DNA of 64,000 bases from Asanoa ishikariensis (GTDB lineage: Bacteria > Actinomycetota > Actinomycetes > Mycobacteriales > Micromonosporaceae): contig NZ_FNQB01000001.1 of NCBI RefSeq assembly GCF_900107455.1, positions 1,302,001-1,366,000 on the forward strand, written 5' to 3'. Of the stretch, positions 18,106 through 26,063 are shown one piece after another (within the stretch, counting starts at the first letter, position 1; every line of letters begins with the position of its first letter). The position numbers were made by a program, and so were the translations under genes. The notes beneath the pieces are model-generated. The model was not told the DNA's origin, ran no database searches, and worked only from the letters and a program-made list of their open reading frames with translations.

Positions 18106-19833
18106 ATGGCCAGGAAAGCCAGATGGTTGGCCGCGACGGCGGTGGGAGCCGTCGCGGCCGGCGCTTCGCTGTGGATGTTGACGCCGGCGTCCGCGACCGG
18201 GCCGGTCAACCCGGTCGAAGGCGGGCTCGGCTTCCTCGTGCTCGTCGAACGCGACGCGTCGCTGACCGGCACCGAAAGCGAAGGCCCGGTCGCGATCGGC
18301 GGTGACCTCACGTTCGGCTCGGCCTACCGGATCGCTACGGAGCGCAACGTACGGGTCGGCGTGGGCGACAGCCCGCTGGTGATCGGCGACCGGGCGTTGA
18401 TCGGTGCGCCGCCGGTCGTCGACGCCAAGGTCTTCGGCACGTCCACCAAGGACGACAGCCCCGGGGTTCTGCTGCGCGGCGCGGACGCCGCGACTCCCGT
18501 GCCGGGCGCCCGCAAGGCGAGCCTCGACGCGCAGGAGGCGCTCGACTTCGCAGGGGTGTTCGCCACCTTCCGCGAACGGTCGCAGCAGTTCGACACCTGC
18601 GCCGAGACGGTCAAGCTGCGCAACTCCGGCGGCGGTGCGCTGGACCGGCCGATCAGCACGCCCGGCACCCGGGCGTACGTGTCGCTCACGGCCAATTCGA
18701 CCAACGTCCTGAACCTGACCGGCGACGAGTTCAACAACCTGTCCGACCTGACCTTCAACACGCAGCCCAGTGCCGAGACGCCGCTGCTGGTCAACGTGGG
18801 CACGGGCGCCGACTACGAGTGGCGGACCGCTAACTTCGCCGGGATCAGTGACGAGCAGGCGCCGTACATCCTGATGAACTTCCCGGACGCCACCACGATC
18901 ACCCAGGTCGGCGCGGACACCGCCGAGGGCACCATCTACGCGCCGAACGCCGCGTTCACCGACGTCAACTCCGCCAACAACGAAGGGAACCTCGTGGTAC
19001 GCAGCTACACGCACGGCACGCCCGCGGCCAACGGCGGTGAGACGCACGATCTGCCCTTCAACACGACGGTCCAGTGCGGTGCGGCGACGGCCCGCACGCC
19101 CGTGACCGCACCGCCGGCGACGACCGAGCCGGTCGCCACGGCAACAACGCGGTCGACTAAGAGCGTTCCGGTCCGGACCTGGTCTCCGACGCCGGGCGCC
19201 ACCGCCTCGTTCGTGGAGCCGCCCGTCATCGGTGAGATCCCTACCGATCCGGCGGTTCCGACCGATGCCGCACTTCCGACCAGCCCGGCCATCTCGACCG
19301 ATCCGGCGCCGATGGACAGCAAGCTGCCCTGGGTGTGGCCGACCGACCCACGGTTCCTGCCGCAGGACGAGCCGTCCGCGGTGGAGCCCTCCCGGCCGGC
19401 GGCCCAGGCCTCCGCCGCGGCCCCGGTCCTGCCGGGCGAGGCTCCCGCGCTGCCCGGCGATCCGCTGCCCAGTGAGCCGGTGGCCAGCGAGCCGGTGCCT
19501 GGTGACGAGCCCGCGGCGAACGGCGACCCGGCCGACGACGCCGGCGCGGTGGAGCCGGGAGACGACAACCTCCCGTACTTCCCGAACGCCGGATCGGCGA
19601 GTCCGGAGCCCACCCCGTCCGGCCCCACCGCCACGCCCACGGGCAGCACCGAGCCGGCCGTGGTCGCGAACTACGGCCCGCTGCCCGGCCAGGGCGGCGC
19701 GCAGGGCGGCGAGGAGCTCACGCGTCCGTCGACGGTCCGCCTGGTGATCGCGGGCCTGTCGATCCTGGTGGTCAGCGCCGCACTGCTGCTGCTCGGCCGC
19801 CGCCGCAAGAACCGGCGCCGCCACGCCCTCTGA
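18106..19833 (+). CDS. choice-of-anchor A family surface protein
   Basis: A 575-residue secreted protein. A signal peptide (residues 1-27, ending in PASA) is followed by a choice-of-anchor A domain (about 30-310; GGLGFLVLVERDASL, EGPVAIGGDLTFGS, ANSTNVLNLTGDEFN, GTIYAPNAAFTDVN). A long Pro/Ala/Thr/Ser-rich wall-spanning stretch follows (about 325-520). The end is a membrane helix and a basic tail (GRRRKNRRRHAL). No LPXTG motif is seen, so membrane retention rather than sortase linkage is likely. It is preceded by a 104-bp AT-richer leader. The domain occurs in actinobacterial and firmicute surface proteins of unknown role. Confidence 0.87.
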   Translation: MARKARWLAATAVGAVAAGASLWMLTPASATGPVNPVEGGLGFLVLVERDASLTGTESEGPVAIGGDLTFGSAYRIATERNVRVGVGDSPLVIGDRALIGAPPVVDAKVFGTSTKDDSPGVLLRGADAATPVPGARKASLDAQEALDFAGVFATFRERSQQFDTCAETVKLRNSGGGALDRPISTPGTRAYVSLTANSTNVLNLTGDEFNNLSDLTFNTQPSAETPLLVNVGTGADYEWRTANFAGISDEQAPYILMNFPDATTITQVGADTAEGTIYAPNAAFTDVNSANNEGNLVVRSYTHGTPAANGGETHDLPFNTTVQCGAATARTPVTAPPATTEPVATATTRSTKSVPVRTWSPTPGATASFVEPPVIGEIPTDPAVPTDAALPTSPAISTDPAPMDSKLPWVWPTDPRFLPQDEPSAVEPSRPAAQASAAAPVLPGEAPALPGDPLPSEPVASEPVPGDEPAANGDPADDAGAVEPGDDNLPYFPNAGSASPEPTPSGPTATPTGSTEPAVVANYGPLPGQGGAQGGEELTRPSTVRLVIAGLSILVVSAALLLLGRRRKNRRRHAL

Positions 19834-19849
19834 CCCGGCACCACCCGGC

Positions 19850-19884
19850 CGAGCCGGCTCCCCACGGCAGGGGGAGCCGGCTCG
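19850..19884. terminator. bidirectional hairpin terminator
   Basis: A perfect 14-bp stem CGAGCCGGCTCCCC / GGGGAGCCGGCTCG with a 7-nt loop between the convergent surface-protein and protease genes. It can terminate both. Confidence 0.75.
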
Positions 19885-19891
19885 ACCACGT

Positions 19892-20851
19892 CTAGCGGGT
19901 GCTCAACTCCGCGGGAACGGTGACGACGTCCACGTACGCGCCGCGGCGCAGCAGGGTCACCGGCAGGCGGTTGCCGATCGCCGGGCCGAGCATCAGCCGC
20001 TGTAGGGCCTGCACGTTCTGGATCTGCTGGCCGCCCGCGGTCAGCAGGATGTCGCCCAGATAGATCCCGGCGACCCCGGCCGGGCTGCCCGGCACGACCT
20101 CGACCACCCGCAGCCCGCTGTGTTGCCCGGTGCGATCGGTGACCTGCGGCGGCAGCGGCACCGGCACACCCGCGACTCCGAGCCAGGCCCGGCGTACCCG
20201 CCCGTCCCGGATCAGGTCGCCGATGATCTGCCGGGTGTTGCGGTTGATCGGCACCGCGAGACCGAGCCCGTAGCCCGCCACGGCGGTGTTGATGCCGATC
20301 ACGTGGCCGGAGGAGTCGACCAGCGCGCCGCCGGAGTTGCCCGGGTTGAGCGCGGCATCGGTCTGGATCACGTCGTCGATCAGCCGGATGGCACGCCCTT
20401 CGCGGGCCGGCAGCGACCGCCCGAGTCCGGAGACCACGCCCGCGGTGACCGAGCCGGCCAGGCCCATCGGGTTGCCGACGGCCACGACGAGTTGGCCGAT
20501 CTTCAGCCGGTCGGCGTCGCCCAGCGGGGCCGGTGCGGCGCCGGGGTTGCGGACCCGGAGCACCGCGAGGTCGGAGAGCGGGTCGCGGCCGACGACGTCG
20601 AAGGCGGCCTCGGCACCGTCGCCGAAGGTCGCGGTGCCGCCGGCCGCGCCCTCGACCACGTGTGCGCTGGTGAGCAGGAAGCCGTCGTCTGTGAAGGTCA
20701 CCGCCGACCCCGCCCCGGCACCCCGGCTGGTGCGCACCGCCACCGCGGCCACGCTGGGCAGGATCTGTGCGGCGACCGTCGTGACGACCTGCGAGTAGAC
20801 GTCGAGCGCGGCGGCCTCGTCGCGCTCCGGTTGGGTCGGTTCGGTGTCCAC
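19892..20851 (-). CDS. HtrA/DegP-like trypsin protease with PDZ domain
   Basis: A 319-residue serine protease. The catalytic triad is H64 (TSAHVVEG), D94 (DPLSDLAVL) and S173 (NPGNSGGAL). A PDZ domain occupies about residues 225-310 (VVPGSPAGVAGIYLGDILL). Unlike typical actinobacterial HtrA proteins it starts directly with a helical segment (DTEPTQPERDEAAALDVYSQ) and has neither signal peptide nor membrane anchor, so it appears cytosolic. The GTG at 20851 is the only nearby start that fits; the frame stays open upstream, so an anchored form using a distant start cannot be fully excluded. Confidence 0.9.
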   Translation of the reverse strand: MDTEPTQPERDEAAALDVYSQVVTTVAAQILPSVAAVAVRTSRGAGAGSAVTFTDDGFLLTSAHVVEGAAGGTATFGDGAEAAFDVVGRDPLSDLAVLRVRNPGAAPAPLGDADRLKIGQLVVAVGNPMGLAGSVTAGVVSGLGRSLPAREGRAIRLIDDVIQTDAALNPGNSGGALVDSSGHVIGINTAVAGYGLGLAVPINRNTRQIIGDLIRDGRVRRAWLGVAGVPVPLPPQVTDRTGQHSGLRVVEVVPGSPAGVAGIYLGDILLTAGGQQIQNVQALQRLMLGPAIGNRLPVTLLRRGAYVDVVTVPAELSTR

Positions 20852-20895
20852 GCATCCCACAACACGGCGAGGCCAGACGGGATTGCGATATTCGC

Positions 20896-22605
20896 TCAGA
20901 GCGAAAGGGGTGCGGGCGCCGGCTCGATCGGCTCGAGGCAGACGGCGGGCAGGTCGAACCAGCGCAGCGCCTCGAAACCGGGCGACACCGAGGCGCCGCC
21001 GTCGCCCTCGGCGCAGCCGCTGCCGTCCTGCCGGCCGAAGATCATCTTGGCCTCGGCCAGGTAACCCGGCAGCGCCTCGTCGGTGGCCCGTTCGGCGGGC
21101 ACCGCGTCGGCCCAGCGCACCCCGGCGCCGTCGAAGGTGAGCCCGGTCAGCCGCAGTGCCGGCTCGGACAGGCCGAGGCGGTGCCGCCAAAGGCCGGAGT
21201 ACGGGTCGAACCGGTAGTCCGGGAGCAGCTTCCAGCCGTCGCGGGCGATCAGGTCGACCGCCTCGACGATGTAGCGACAGACCGCGTCGGTCAGGAAGTA
21301 GTTGAAGCTGACCCGCACCCAGCCCGGCTTGATCCCCTCGCAGCCGGCCATCACCTCGCGCTCGAACCGGTAGGAGTGCTCGAGGTCGATGCCGAGCAGC
21401 CGGTGGCCGTACGGCCCGGCGCACGAGCAGCCACCCCGGGACTGGATGCCGAACAGGTCATTGAGCAGAGCCACGACGAAGTTGTGGTGCAGATAGCGGT
21501 CACCCGGCCGGCGTACGACGAAGGACAGGATCGAGAGCCGGTCGGCGCGCGGGTTGCCGAGCACCTCGATCGCCGGGTTCGCGGCCCAGGCGTCCATCGC
21601 CGTGCGGCGGAACCGCTCCTCCTGGTCGTGGATCACCTCGGTGCCGACGGCCCGTTTGAGCGCGAACACCAGACCGGCCCTGATCGACTCGACGATCGCC
21701 GGCGTGCCGCCTTCCTCCCGGTGGGCCGGGTCGCTCAGATAGTGGTGCTCGACCGCGTTGACGTAGTCGACGGTGCCGCCGCCGGGCACGGTCGGCACCC
21801 GGTTGAGCAGGAGGTGCCGGCGCACCACGAGCACGCCCGGCGTGCCCGGGCCGCCGACGAACTTGTGCGGCGAAAGGAAGATCGCGTCCTTGCCGGCCAT
21901 GTCGATGTCCACGTACGGCCCGGCGGCGGCGTAGTCCCAGCAGGCCAGCGCGCCGTGCTCGTGCAGCAGGGCGGAGATGGCGGCGGCGTCCGTGAGGATC
22001 CCGGTGACGTTGGAGGCGGCCGAGAACGACCCGATCTTTAGTGGCCGGTCGGCGTGCCGGGCCAACGCGTCGGCCAGGGCCGCGCAGTCCACGTGGCCGT
22101 CGGCGTCCTCGGGCACGACCACCACGTCGGCGATCGACTCCCGCCAGGGCAGCTCGTTGGAATGGTGCTCGTACGGCCCGATGAAGACGACGGGTCGCTG
22201 ATCGGGCGGGATCCTGTCCTTGAGGCCGTAGGCGTCGTCTAGCTCGGCCGGCAGCCGGATGCCCAGGATCCGGACCAGCTTGTCGATCGCGCCGGTCGCA
22301 CCCGAGCCCGCGAAGATCACCACCGTGTCGGCGTCGCCGCCGACCGCGTCGCGGATCACCGTGCGGGCGTCCTCGCGCAGCCGGGTGGTTTGCCGGCCCG
22401 TGCCCGACGACTCGGTGTGGGTGTTGGCGTAACGGGGGAGAACCTCGGCGCGAATGAAATCCTCGACGAAATCGAGTGCCCGGCCCGAGGCGGTGTAGTC
22501 GGCATAGGTCACCCGGCGGGCGCCGTAAGGCCCCCACATCACCTGGTCATCGCCGATGACGCCCTCGCGGATCAGGCGCAGCAGCGGCGGCTCTGCCGTG
22601 CTCAT
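20896..22605 (-). CDS. class V aminotransferase (cysteine desulfurase-like)
   Basis: A 569-residue PLP-dependent class V enzyme. The N-terminal YADYTASGRAL and NTHTESSGTGRQTT, FAGSGATGAIDKLVRIL (cofactor loop), CWDYAAAGPYVDIDM (Asp contacting the pyridine N) and SPHKFVGGPG (Schiff-base Lys near residue 246) are all present. A GGCSCAGPYGHRLLG cysteine motif follows. It is longer than SufS/IscS (about 400), with a 100-residue C-terminal extension of unknown function. No Fe-S assembly genes are next to it. It may be a lyase or epimerase rather than a true desulfurase. Confidence 0.85.
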   Translation of the reverse strand: MSTAEPPLLRLIREGVIGDDQVMWGPYGARRVTYADYTASGRALDFVEDFIRAEVLPRYANTHTESSGTGRQTTRLREDARTVIRDAVGGDADTVVIFAGSGATGAIDKLVRILGIRLPAELDDAYGLKDRIPPDQRPVVFIGPYEHHSNELPWRESIADVVVVPEDADGHVDCAALADALARHADRPLKIGSFSAASNVTGILTDAAAISALLHEHGALACWDYAAAGPYVDIDMAGKDAIFLSPHKFVGGPGTPGVLVVRRHLLLNRVPTVPGGGTVDYVNAVEHHYLSDPAHREEGGTPAIVESIRAGLVFALKRAVGTEVIHDQEERFRRTAMDAWAANPAIEVLGNPRADRLSILSFVVRRPGDRYLHHNFVVALLNDLFGIQSRGGCSCAGPYGHRLLGIDLEHSYRFEREVMAGCEGIKPGWVRVSFNYFLTDAVCRYIVEAVDLIARDGWKLLPDYRFDPYSGLWRHRLGLSEPALRLTGLTFDGAGVRWADAVPAERATDEALPGYLAEAKMIFGRQDGSGCAEGDGGASVSPGFEALRWFDLPAVCLEPIEPAPAPLSL

Positions 22606-22777
22606 GGCTCATTATGCGAGCGCGTTACGGGTTTGGGGACGCGATTGTCGGGGACCCGCTAGCCCTTACAAACCGGATTATTCCGGGAAGTCGCACAGAC
22701 TGTCCGATTGCGGGCGACCGCGAGACGGTTCCATATGCGTACGGCGGCCGGCGGGCCGCCGCGAACAAGGGGGACCG

Positions 22778-23065
22778 ATGGTCAGCGTCGACCATACCGT
22801 GCGGACCACTTCGGACCGCGAAACCGCGCCGGACGATGTTGTCGACCGGCTCCTCTGGCAAGACGCCCGGGACATTCTCGGGCGGCACGCACGACCCGGC
22901 CGCGACGGTGGCTGCGACGGATGCGGTGGGGCTTGGCCCTGCCACTCCCGGCGCGTCGCCGAGCACGCCTTGGCGGCATCCCGTCGCTCCTGGCGTGAAG
23001 GCTGGACAGCCCGGCACGACCTCAACAGCGTGCGCGCGAGCCGCAGCCGGGTCGCTGTCAGCTAA
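22778..23065 (+). CDS. small Cys-rich hypothetical protein
   Basis: A 95-residue protein. The central part reads CDGCGGAWPCHSRRVAEHAL, a CxxC...WPC arrangement that could bind zinc or simply be a conserved actinobacterial motif. It is followed by a Trp-containing basic helix (SRRSWREGW). The ATG at 22778 has AAGGGGGA 3 nt upstream. The coding frame stays open further 5', but ribosome-binding site and composition favour this start. It stands alone between two terminator-like regions. The function is unknown. Confidence 0.65.
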   Translation: MVSVDHTVRTTSDRETAPDDVVDRLLWQDARDILGRHARPGRDGGCDGCGGAWPCHSRRVAEHALAASRRSWREGWTARHDLNSVRASRSRVAVS

Positions 23066-23146
23066 CTGAAGACCTCAACCCCAGCGGTGACCGCCGCGTG
23101 CTCCGCCAGCACAGCGGCATTCCCGCGAACACCCACCCGTGGTCCG

Positions 23147-23168
23147 GACCGACTAGCCTCCGTCGGTC
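23147..23168. terminator. short hairpin after the small Cys-rich gene
   Basis: GACCGAC / GTCGGTC, a 7-bp stem with 8-nt loop, 80 bp past the stop of the plus-strand gene. Confidence 0.4.
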
Positions 23169-23214
23169 ACGATGCCTCCGGCCAGGCATCAGCGGGCAGC
23201 GGTTGGGTACGGCG

Positions 23215-23270
23215 GGCGAGGGTGCGTGACCAATCGGTTCCCCCGCATATCTCGGTCACGCACTCTCGCC
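23215..23270. terminator. long inverted repeat overlapping the GNAT stop codon
   Basis: GGCGAGGGTGCGTGACC and GGTCACGCACTCTCGCC pair over 17 bp with one mismatch and a 22-nt loop. The right arm contains the last codons and stop of the GNAT gene. A bidirectional terminator between convergent genes is the simplest reading. Confidence 0.5.
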
Positions 23271-23783
23271 CAGCCAACTCCGACGTTCGTAGCGGAGTTG
23301 GCGGGTGGGAGCCACGCCCATCAGTTCCTCGCGTTCGCGGCCGTCGGGCCGCCAACCGCCGCGCTCGTAGAAGCGCCGGGCGTGCGCGTTGCCCTCGAGC
23401 ACCCAGAGGACGACCCGGTCCCAGCCCTTGTGGCGCATCGTCTCCAGTGCGTCGACCATCAGCGCCCGGCCGATCCCGCGCCCCTGCGCGGCCGGGTCGA
23501 GGTGGATCGCGTACAACTGGCCGACGTCGGCTTCGTGGTATTCCTCAGGCCCGACATAGCTGAAGCCAACCGTCTGGCCGTCGTCGACCGCCACGGTGAG
23601 CCGGTGGGTATCGGACTCGTAAGCGAATCTTTCTCGCCACCACGCGGTGAGCGATTCTGGCGAGAGCGCACTGAGCCCGGCAAGCGGTACGAAATCGCGA
23701 TAGGCGGCAATGCGCGAGTCGTAATGGAGTGCACCAACGGCGTCGATGTCGGCGGCCTGTGCGGGTCGTAGCGAGAGCGTCAC
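23256..23783 (-). CDS. GNAT family N-acetyltransferase
   Basis: A 175-residue single-domain acetyltransferase. It begins LRPAQAADIDAVGALHYDSR (GNAT alpha-1). VGQLYAIHLDPAAQGRGIGRALM contains beta-4, the acetyl-CoA pyrophosphate loop (QGRGIG) and alpha-3. LWVLEGNAHARRFYERGGW is the classic motif B. The start is GTG with GGAG 8 nt upstream. Its 5' side is an unusual 300-bp structured region on the same strand (see the mini-ORF and three-way junction), which may be its leader. The substrate is unknown. Confidence 0.9.
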   Translation of the reverse strand: MTLSLRPAQAADIDAVGALHYDSRIAAYRDFVPLAGLSALSPESLTAWWRERFAYESDTHRLTVAVDDGQTVGFSYVGPEEYHEADVGQLYAIHLDPAAQGRGIGRALMVDALETMRHKGWDRVVLWVLEGNAHARRFYERGGWRPDGREREELMGVAPTRQLRYERRSWLGESA

Positions 23784-23897
23784 GGAAATGGCTCCAGAAC
23801 GGCTGTCAGCCGATTGTCTGATCGGATCGAACCAGGTCGTCCGTACGGATCGCCTTCAATCCTAGGTATTCGCCCCGGCGGAGCCCGAGAAAGGGTT

Positions 23898-23960
23898 CGA
23901 CCCCCGGGGACAACCGTGCGAACACGGGCCGGCTGGACTGGGCCGGCGCCCCGGGGGTCG
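23898..23960 (-). ncRNA. putative structured RNA, three-way junction
   Basis: A closing stem CGACCCCCGGGG / CCCCGGGGGTCG (perfect 12 bp) encloses two further hairpins: CCGTG-cgaa-CACGG (23914-23927) and GCCGGC-8 nt-GCCGGC (23928-23947). Together they form a three-way junction. It lies between the mini-ORF and the GNAT gene on the minus strand, so it could be a leader RNA element or a terminator. Orientation is inferred from the mini-ORF. Confidence 0.4.
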
Positions 23961-24030
23961 GGTGGCTGCTTGTGTTTCGCCGCACCGCTGCCACACGGTC
24001 TCGACGAACGAAAACTGTCAAGGACAGCGG

Positions 24031-24069
24031 CTAGCGGGCAGCCACCTCACGAGTCCCAGTGCTATACAA
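24031..24069 (-). CDS. 12-residue mini-ORF with very extended Shine-Dalgarno
   Basis: On the minus strand GGAAAGGAGGTGGTCCAGC (24089-24071) is complementary to almost the whole 3' tail of 16S rRNA, with one mismatch. Ten nucleotides after GGAGG, TTG opens a short frame encoding about 12 residues (M/L-YSTGTREVAAR) that ends at TAG. A small hairpin CTGTC-ctt-GACAG followed by TTTT comes next. The layout resembles a translated leader peptide ahead of an attenuator. The start codon and translation itself are inference. Confidence 0.35.
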   Translation of the reverse strand: MYSTGTREVAAR

Positions 24070-24252
24070 AGCTGGACCACCTCCTTTCCCGTGTATCGCC
24101 ACGCTATCCACGCGACGAGGTGCCGAGCAACGGTTTTTTCTGGGTCATACGCCACTTTTGGCGCGAGCCCATGGATCGAATTTTGACCAGCAACCGCGGA
24201 ACCGACCGTTTGGGGAACGGTCGTGGCGGTCGAGGGGGGATCGGACGACGTG

Positions 24253-25929
24253 ATGGGTAAGCACGCGGCCCGCACAGGGGTGGTTCGGTGGATGGTGCTC
24301 ACCTTCCTGCTGCTCGGTCTGCCGGCCCTGGTGGTCGCCGGCATCGTCCTCGTCCGCAGCGACGGCTGGTCGGCGCTGTCGTCCGGCGACGCGGCCTGCG
24401 AGCGGAAGCTGAAGGTGGTCACCGCCTCGTCGTTCGCGCCCGTGCTCGCCGCCATGGCGCCCGAGCTCGGCAAGTCCGACAAGTGCGTGCGGATGGACAT
24501 CATCGTTGCCGACGGCCGGGCCGCGCCCGACACGGTCCGGCAGACCGGCGCCGACCTCTGGATCCCCGACGACACCTCGTGGGTCGGCACCGCACCCGAC
24601 CTCGAGCTGGCCCGGCTCGGTCCGGAGAACACGGTGGGCACCGGCGGCGCCGGCACGGTGGTCGCCGACAGCCCGATCTACATGGTCACCGACGCGGCGA
24701 CCGCGGCGAAGCTGCGCTCAGCCGGCGACTCGTGGCTCGCGCTGGCCACTCTCCTCGACACCGACCCGGACGTGAAGCTGGCCGTCCGCGAGCCCGGCAC
24801 CTCCGGCGACGGCATGGTCGGCGCGGGCTCGATGGCCGAGACGGTCTGGGAGGGGCAGGGCATGGACGCGTCCGCCCAGGTGCTGTCCCGGGCGTACCTG
24901 AAGACCCGCACCGTGCGCGGCGGTGGCGTCGCGCTGCCGCAGCGGCCCGGCGAGGTCGGCCTGGTCGCCGAGTACGCGCTCGTGCCGCAGCTCGGCAAGC
25001 TCAACCGCGACCGCGCGGTGCTCGCCGGCAAGGACTGGCGGGTGGCGCTGCGCTACACCTGGTTCCCGACCAAGGCGGCCCTGGCCGACGAGGAAAGCGC
25101 CGCCGCGCTCGCTCGGCTGCTCGACGCGCTGGAGTCCCCCGACGGGGTGTCCGCGATCGCCGAGGCCGGCCTGCGTACTCCGCGATCGGCCGAGCCCGAC
25201 GAGCCGCCGCCGGGCGCCGGGCAGCTCCCGCCGCTGGCCACCAAGGAGATGCCGTTCCTCGGTGCCCACCACGTCGACCACGTGCTGGCCACCTGGTACG
25301 CCGAGGACCGCCAGACCGACCTGCTGATGGTGGTCGACGTCTCGGGCTCGATGGACGACCCGGCGCCCGGTTCCGACCAGTCGCTGATCCAGCTCGTCGC
25401 GCAGGGCTGCGCGGAGCTGGAGAACCTGCTGCCCGACGACAGCCGGTTGGGCCTCTGGGAGTTCGGCAACCAGCTCGACCCGCCACACGACTACCACGAG
25501 TTGCTGCCCGCCGAGTCGCTGACCGAGTCGCACCGGCAGGCGACCGCCGAGGCCTGCGGCAGGCTCAAGACCCATTCCAACGGCACCGGGTTGTACGAGA
25601 CGATCCTCGCCGCGTACAAGAGCGCGCAGGATGACGCCCGCAAGGACGTACCCAACCGGGTCGTGATCTTCACCGACGGCCGCAACCAGGACGCCGACTC
25701 GAAGCTGACCCTGTCGGCGCTGACGGCGGACCTGCGGGCCGCGGCCGACAAGGAGCGCCCGGTGAGCTTGAGCGTGGTGGTCTTCGGCGACGCCGAGGCG
25801 ACCAAGGAGTCGTCGGCCGCTCTGGAGAAGGCGCTCGAGCCGGCCGAGGGCTATGTCGACACGCTGGCGACGGCCAAAGAGGTGTCGGCGGTGTTCATCC
25901 ACGTCGCGGCCGGCGGGCTGCACGGCTGA
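24253..25929 (+). CDS. extracellular binding-protein/von Willebrand factor A fusion
   Basis: A 558-residue membrane-anchored protein. A single N-terminal membrane segment (about residues 12-34) is followed by a type II solute-binding domain (about 52-320; LKVVTASSFAPVLAAMAPEL, DLWIPDDTSW, SPIYMVTD). A vWA domain follows (about 352-555) with the MIDAS motif DVSGSMD and later FTDGRNQDAD. The vWA module likely binds metal and a protein partner; the binding domain resembles those for molybdate or iron. GAGGGGGGA precedes GTG 24250 by 9 nt and ATG 24253 by 12 nt, so either may be used. There are no transporter genes nearby. Such fusions are seen in actinobacteria, with unknown ligands. Confidence 0.87.
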   Translation: MGKHAARTGVVRWMVLTFLLLGLPALVVAGIVLVRSDGWSALSSGDAACERKLKVVTASSFAPVLAAMAPELGKSDKCVRMDIIVADGRAAPDTVRQTGADLWIPDDTSWVGTAPDLELARLGPENTVGTGGAGTVVADSPIYMVTDAATAAKLRSAGDSWLALATLLDTDPDVKLAVREPGTSGDGMVGAGSMAETVWEGQGMDASAQVLSRAYLKTRTVRGGGVALPQRPGEVGLVAEYALVPQLGKLNRDRAVLAGKDWRVALRYTWFPTKAALADEESAAALARLLDALESPDGVSAIAEAGLRTPRSAEPDEPPPGAGQLPPLATKEMPFLGAHHVDHVLATWYAEDRQTDLLMVVDVSGSMDDPAPGSDQSLIQLVAQGCAELENLLPDDSRLGLWEFGNQLDPPHDYHELLPAESLTESHRQATAEACGRLKTHSNGTGLYETILAAYKSAQDDARKDVPNRVVIFTDGRNQDADSKLTLSALTADLRAAADKERPVSLSVVVFGDAEATKESSAALEKALEPAEGYVDTLATAKEVSAVFIHVAAGGLHG

Positions 25930-25973
25930 TCCTGTGTCGGGCTCGGCTGATCGGAAAATAGTCGTGGATCTCT

Positions 25974-25991
25974 GAGAGCGCTCTCTTGACA
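25974..25991 (+). promoter_or_regulatory. LacI/CebR-type operator and -35 box before GH16 gene
   Basis: GAGAGCGCTCTC (25974-25985) is a perfect palindrome closely resembling the CebR-type operator TGGGAGCGCTCCCA of actinomycete cellulose/glucan genes. TTGACA (25986-25991) abuts it as a -35 box. No clear -10 box is seen. A second small inverted repeat, GAAAGGTTTC, lies at 26008-26017. Confidence 0.55.
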
Positions 25992-26063
25992 CGACGTTCA
26001 TCTATCTGAAAGGTTTCCAGACAGTTACATCCATCACTGGATTCCGTTGATGAGGTGATCGTC

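Larger units (their letters stand above)
23784..24252. other. 469-bp intergenic stretch with structured element
   Basis: The stretch between the GNAT gene and the divergent vWA gene holds the three-way-junction-like element (23898-23960), a small hairpin plus T4 on the minus strand (24027-24011) and a 12-codon mini-ORF with extended Shine-Dalgarno sequence (24089-24031). I see no other gene. A possible minus-strand promoter is TTGCTC / TAGCGT with an 18-bp spacer, at about 24101-24130. Confidence 0.5.

Noticed and set aside
19400-19833. LPXTG sortase signal in the choice-of-anchor A protein
   Set aside because: The C-terminus has a membrane helix and basic tail, but no LPXTG or close variant.
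23806-24021. 71-codon minus-strand frame covering the structured element
   Set aside because: It has no good ribosome-binding site, and its sequence is dictated by the three-way-junction stems; it remains a weak alternative to the RNA interpretation.
24060-24090. Fragment of a 16S rRNA gene
   Set aside because: Similarity stops at the anti-Shine-Dalgarno tail; the preceding helix 45 sequence is absent, so it is better read as a minus-strand ribosome-binding site.
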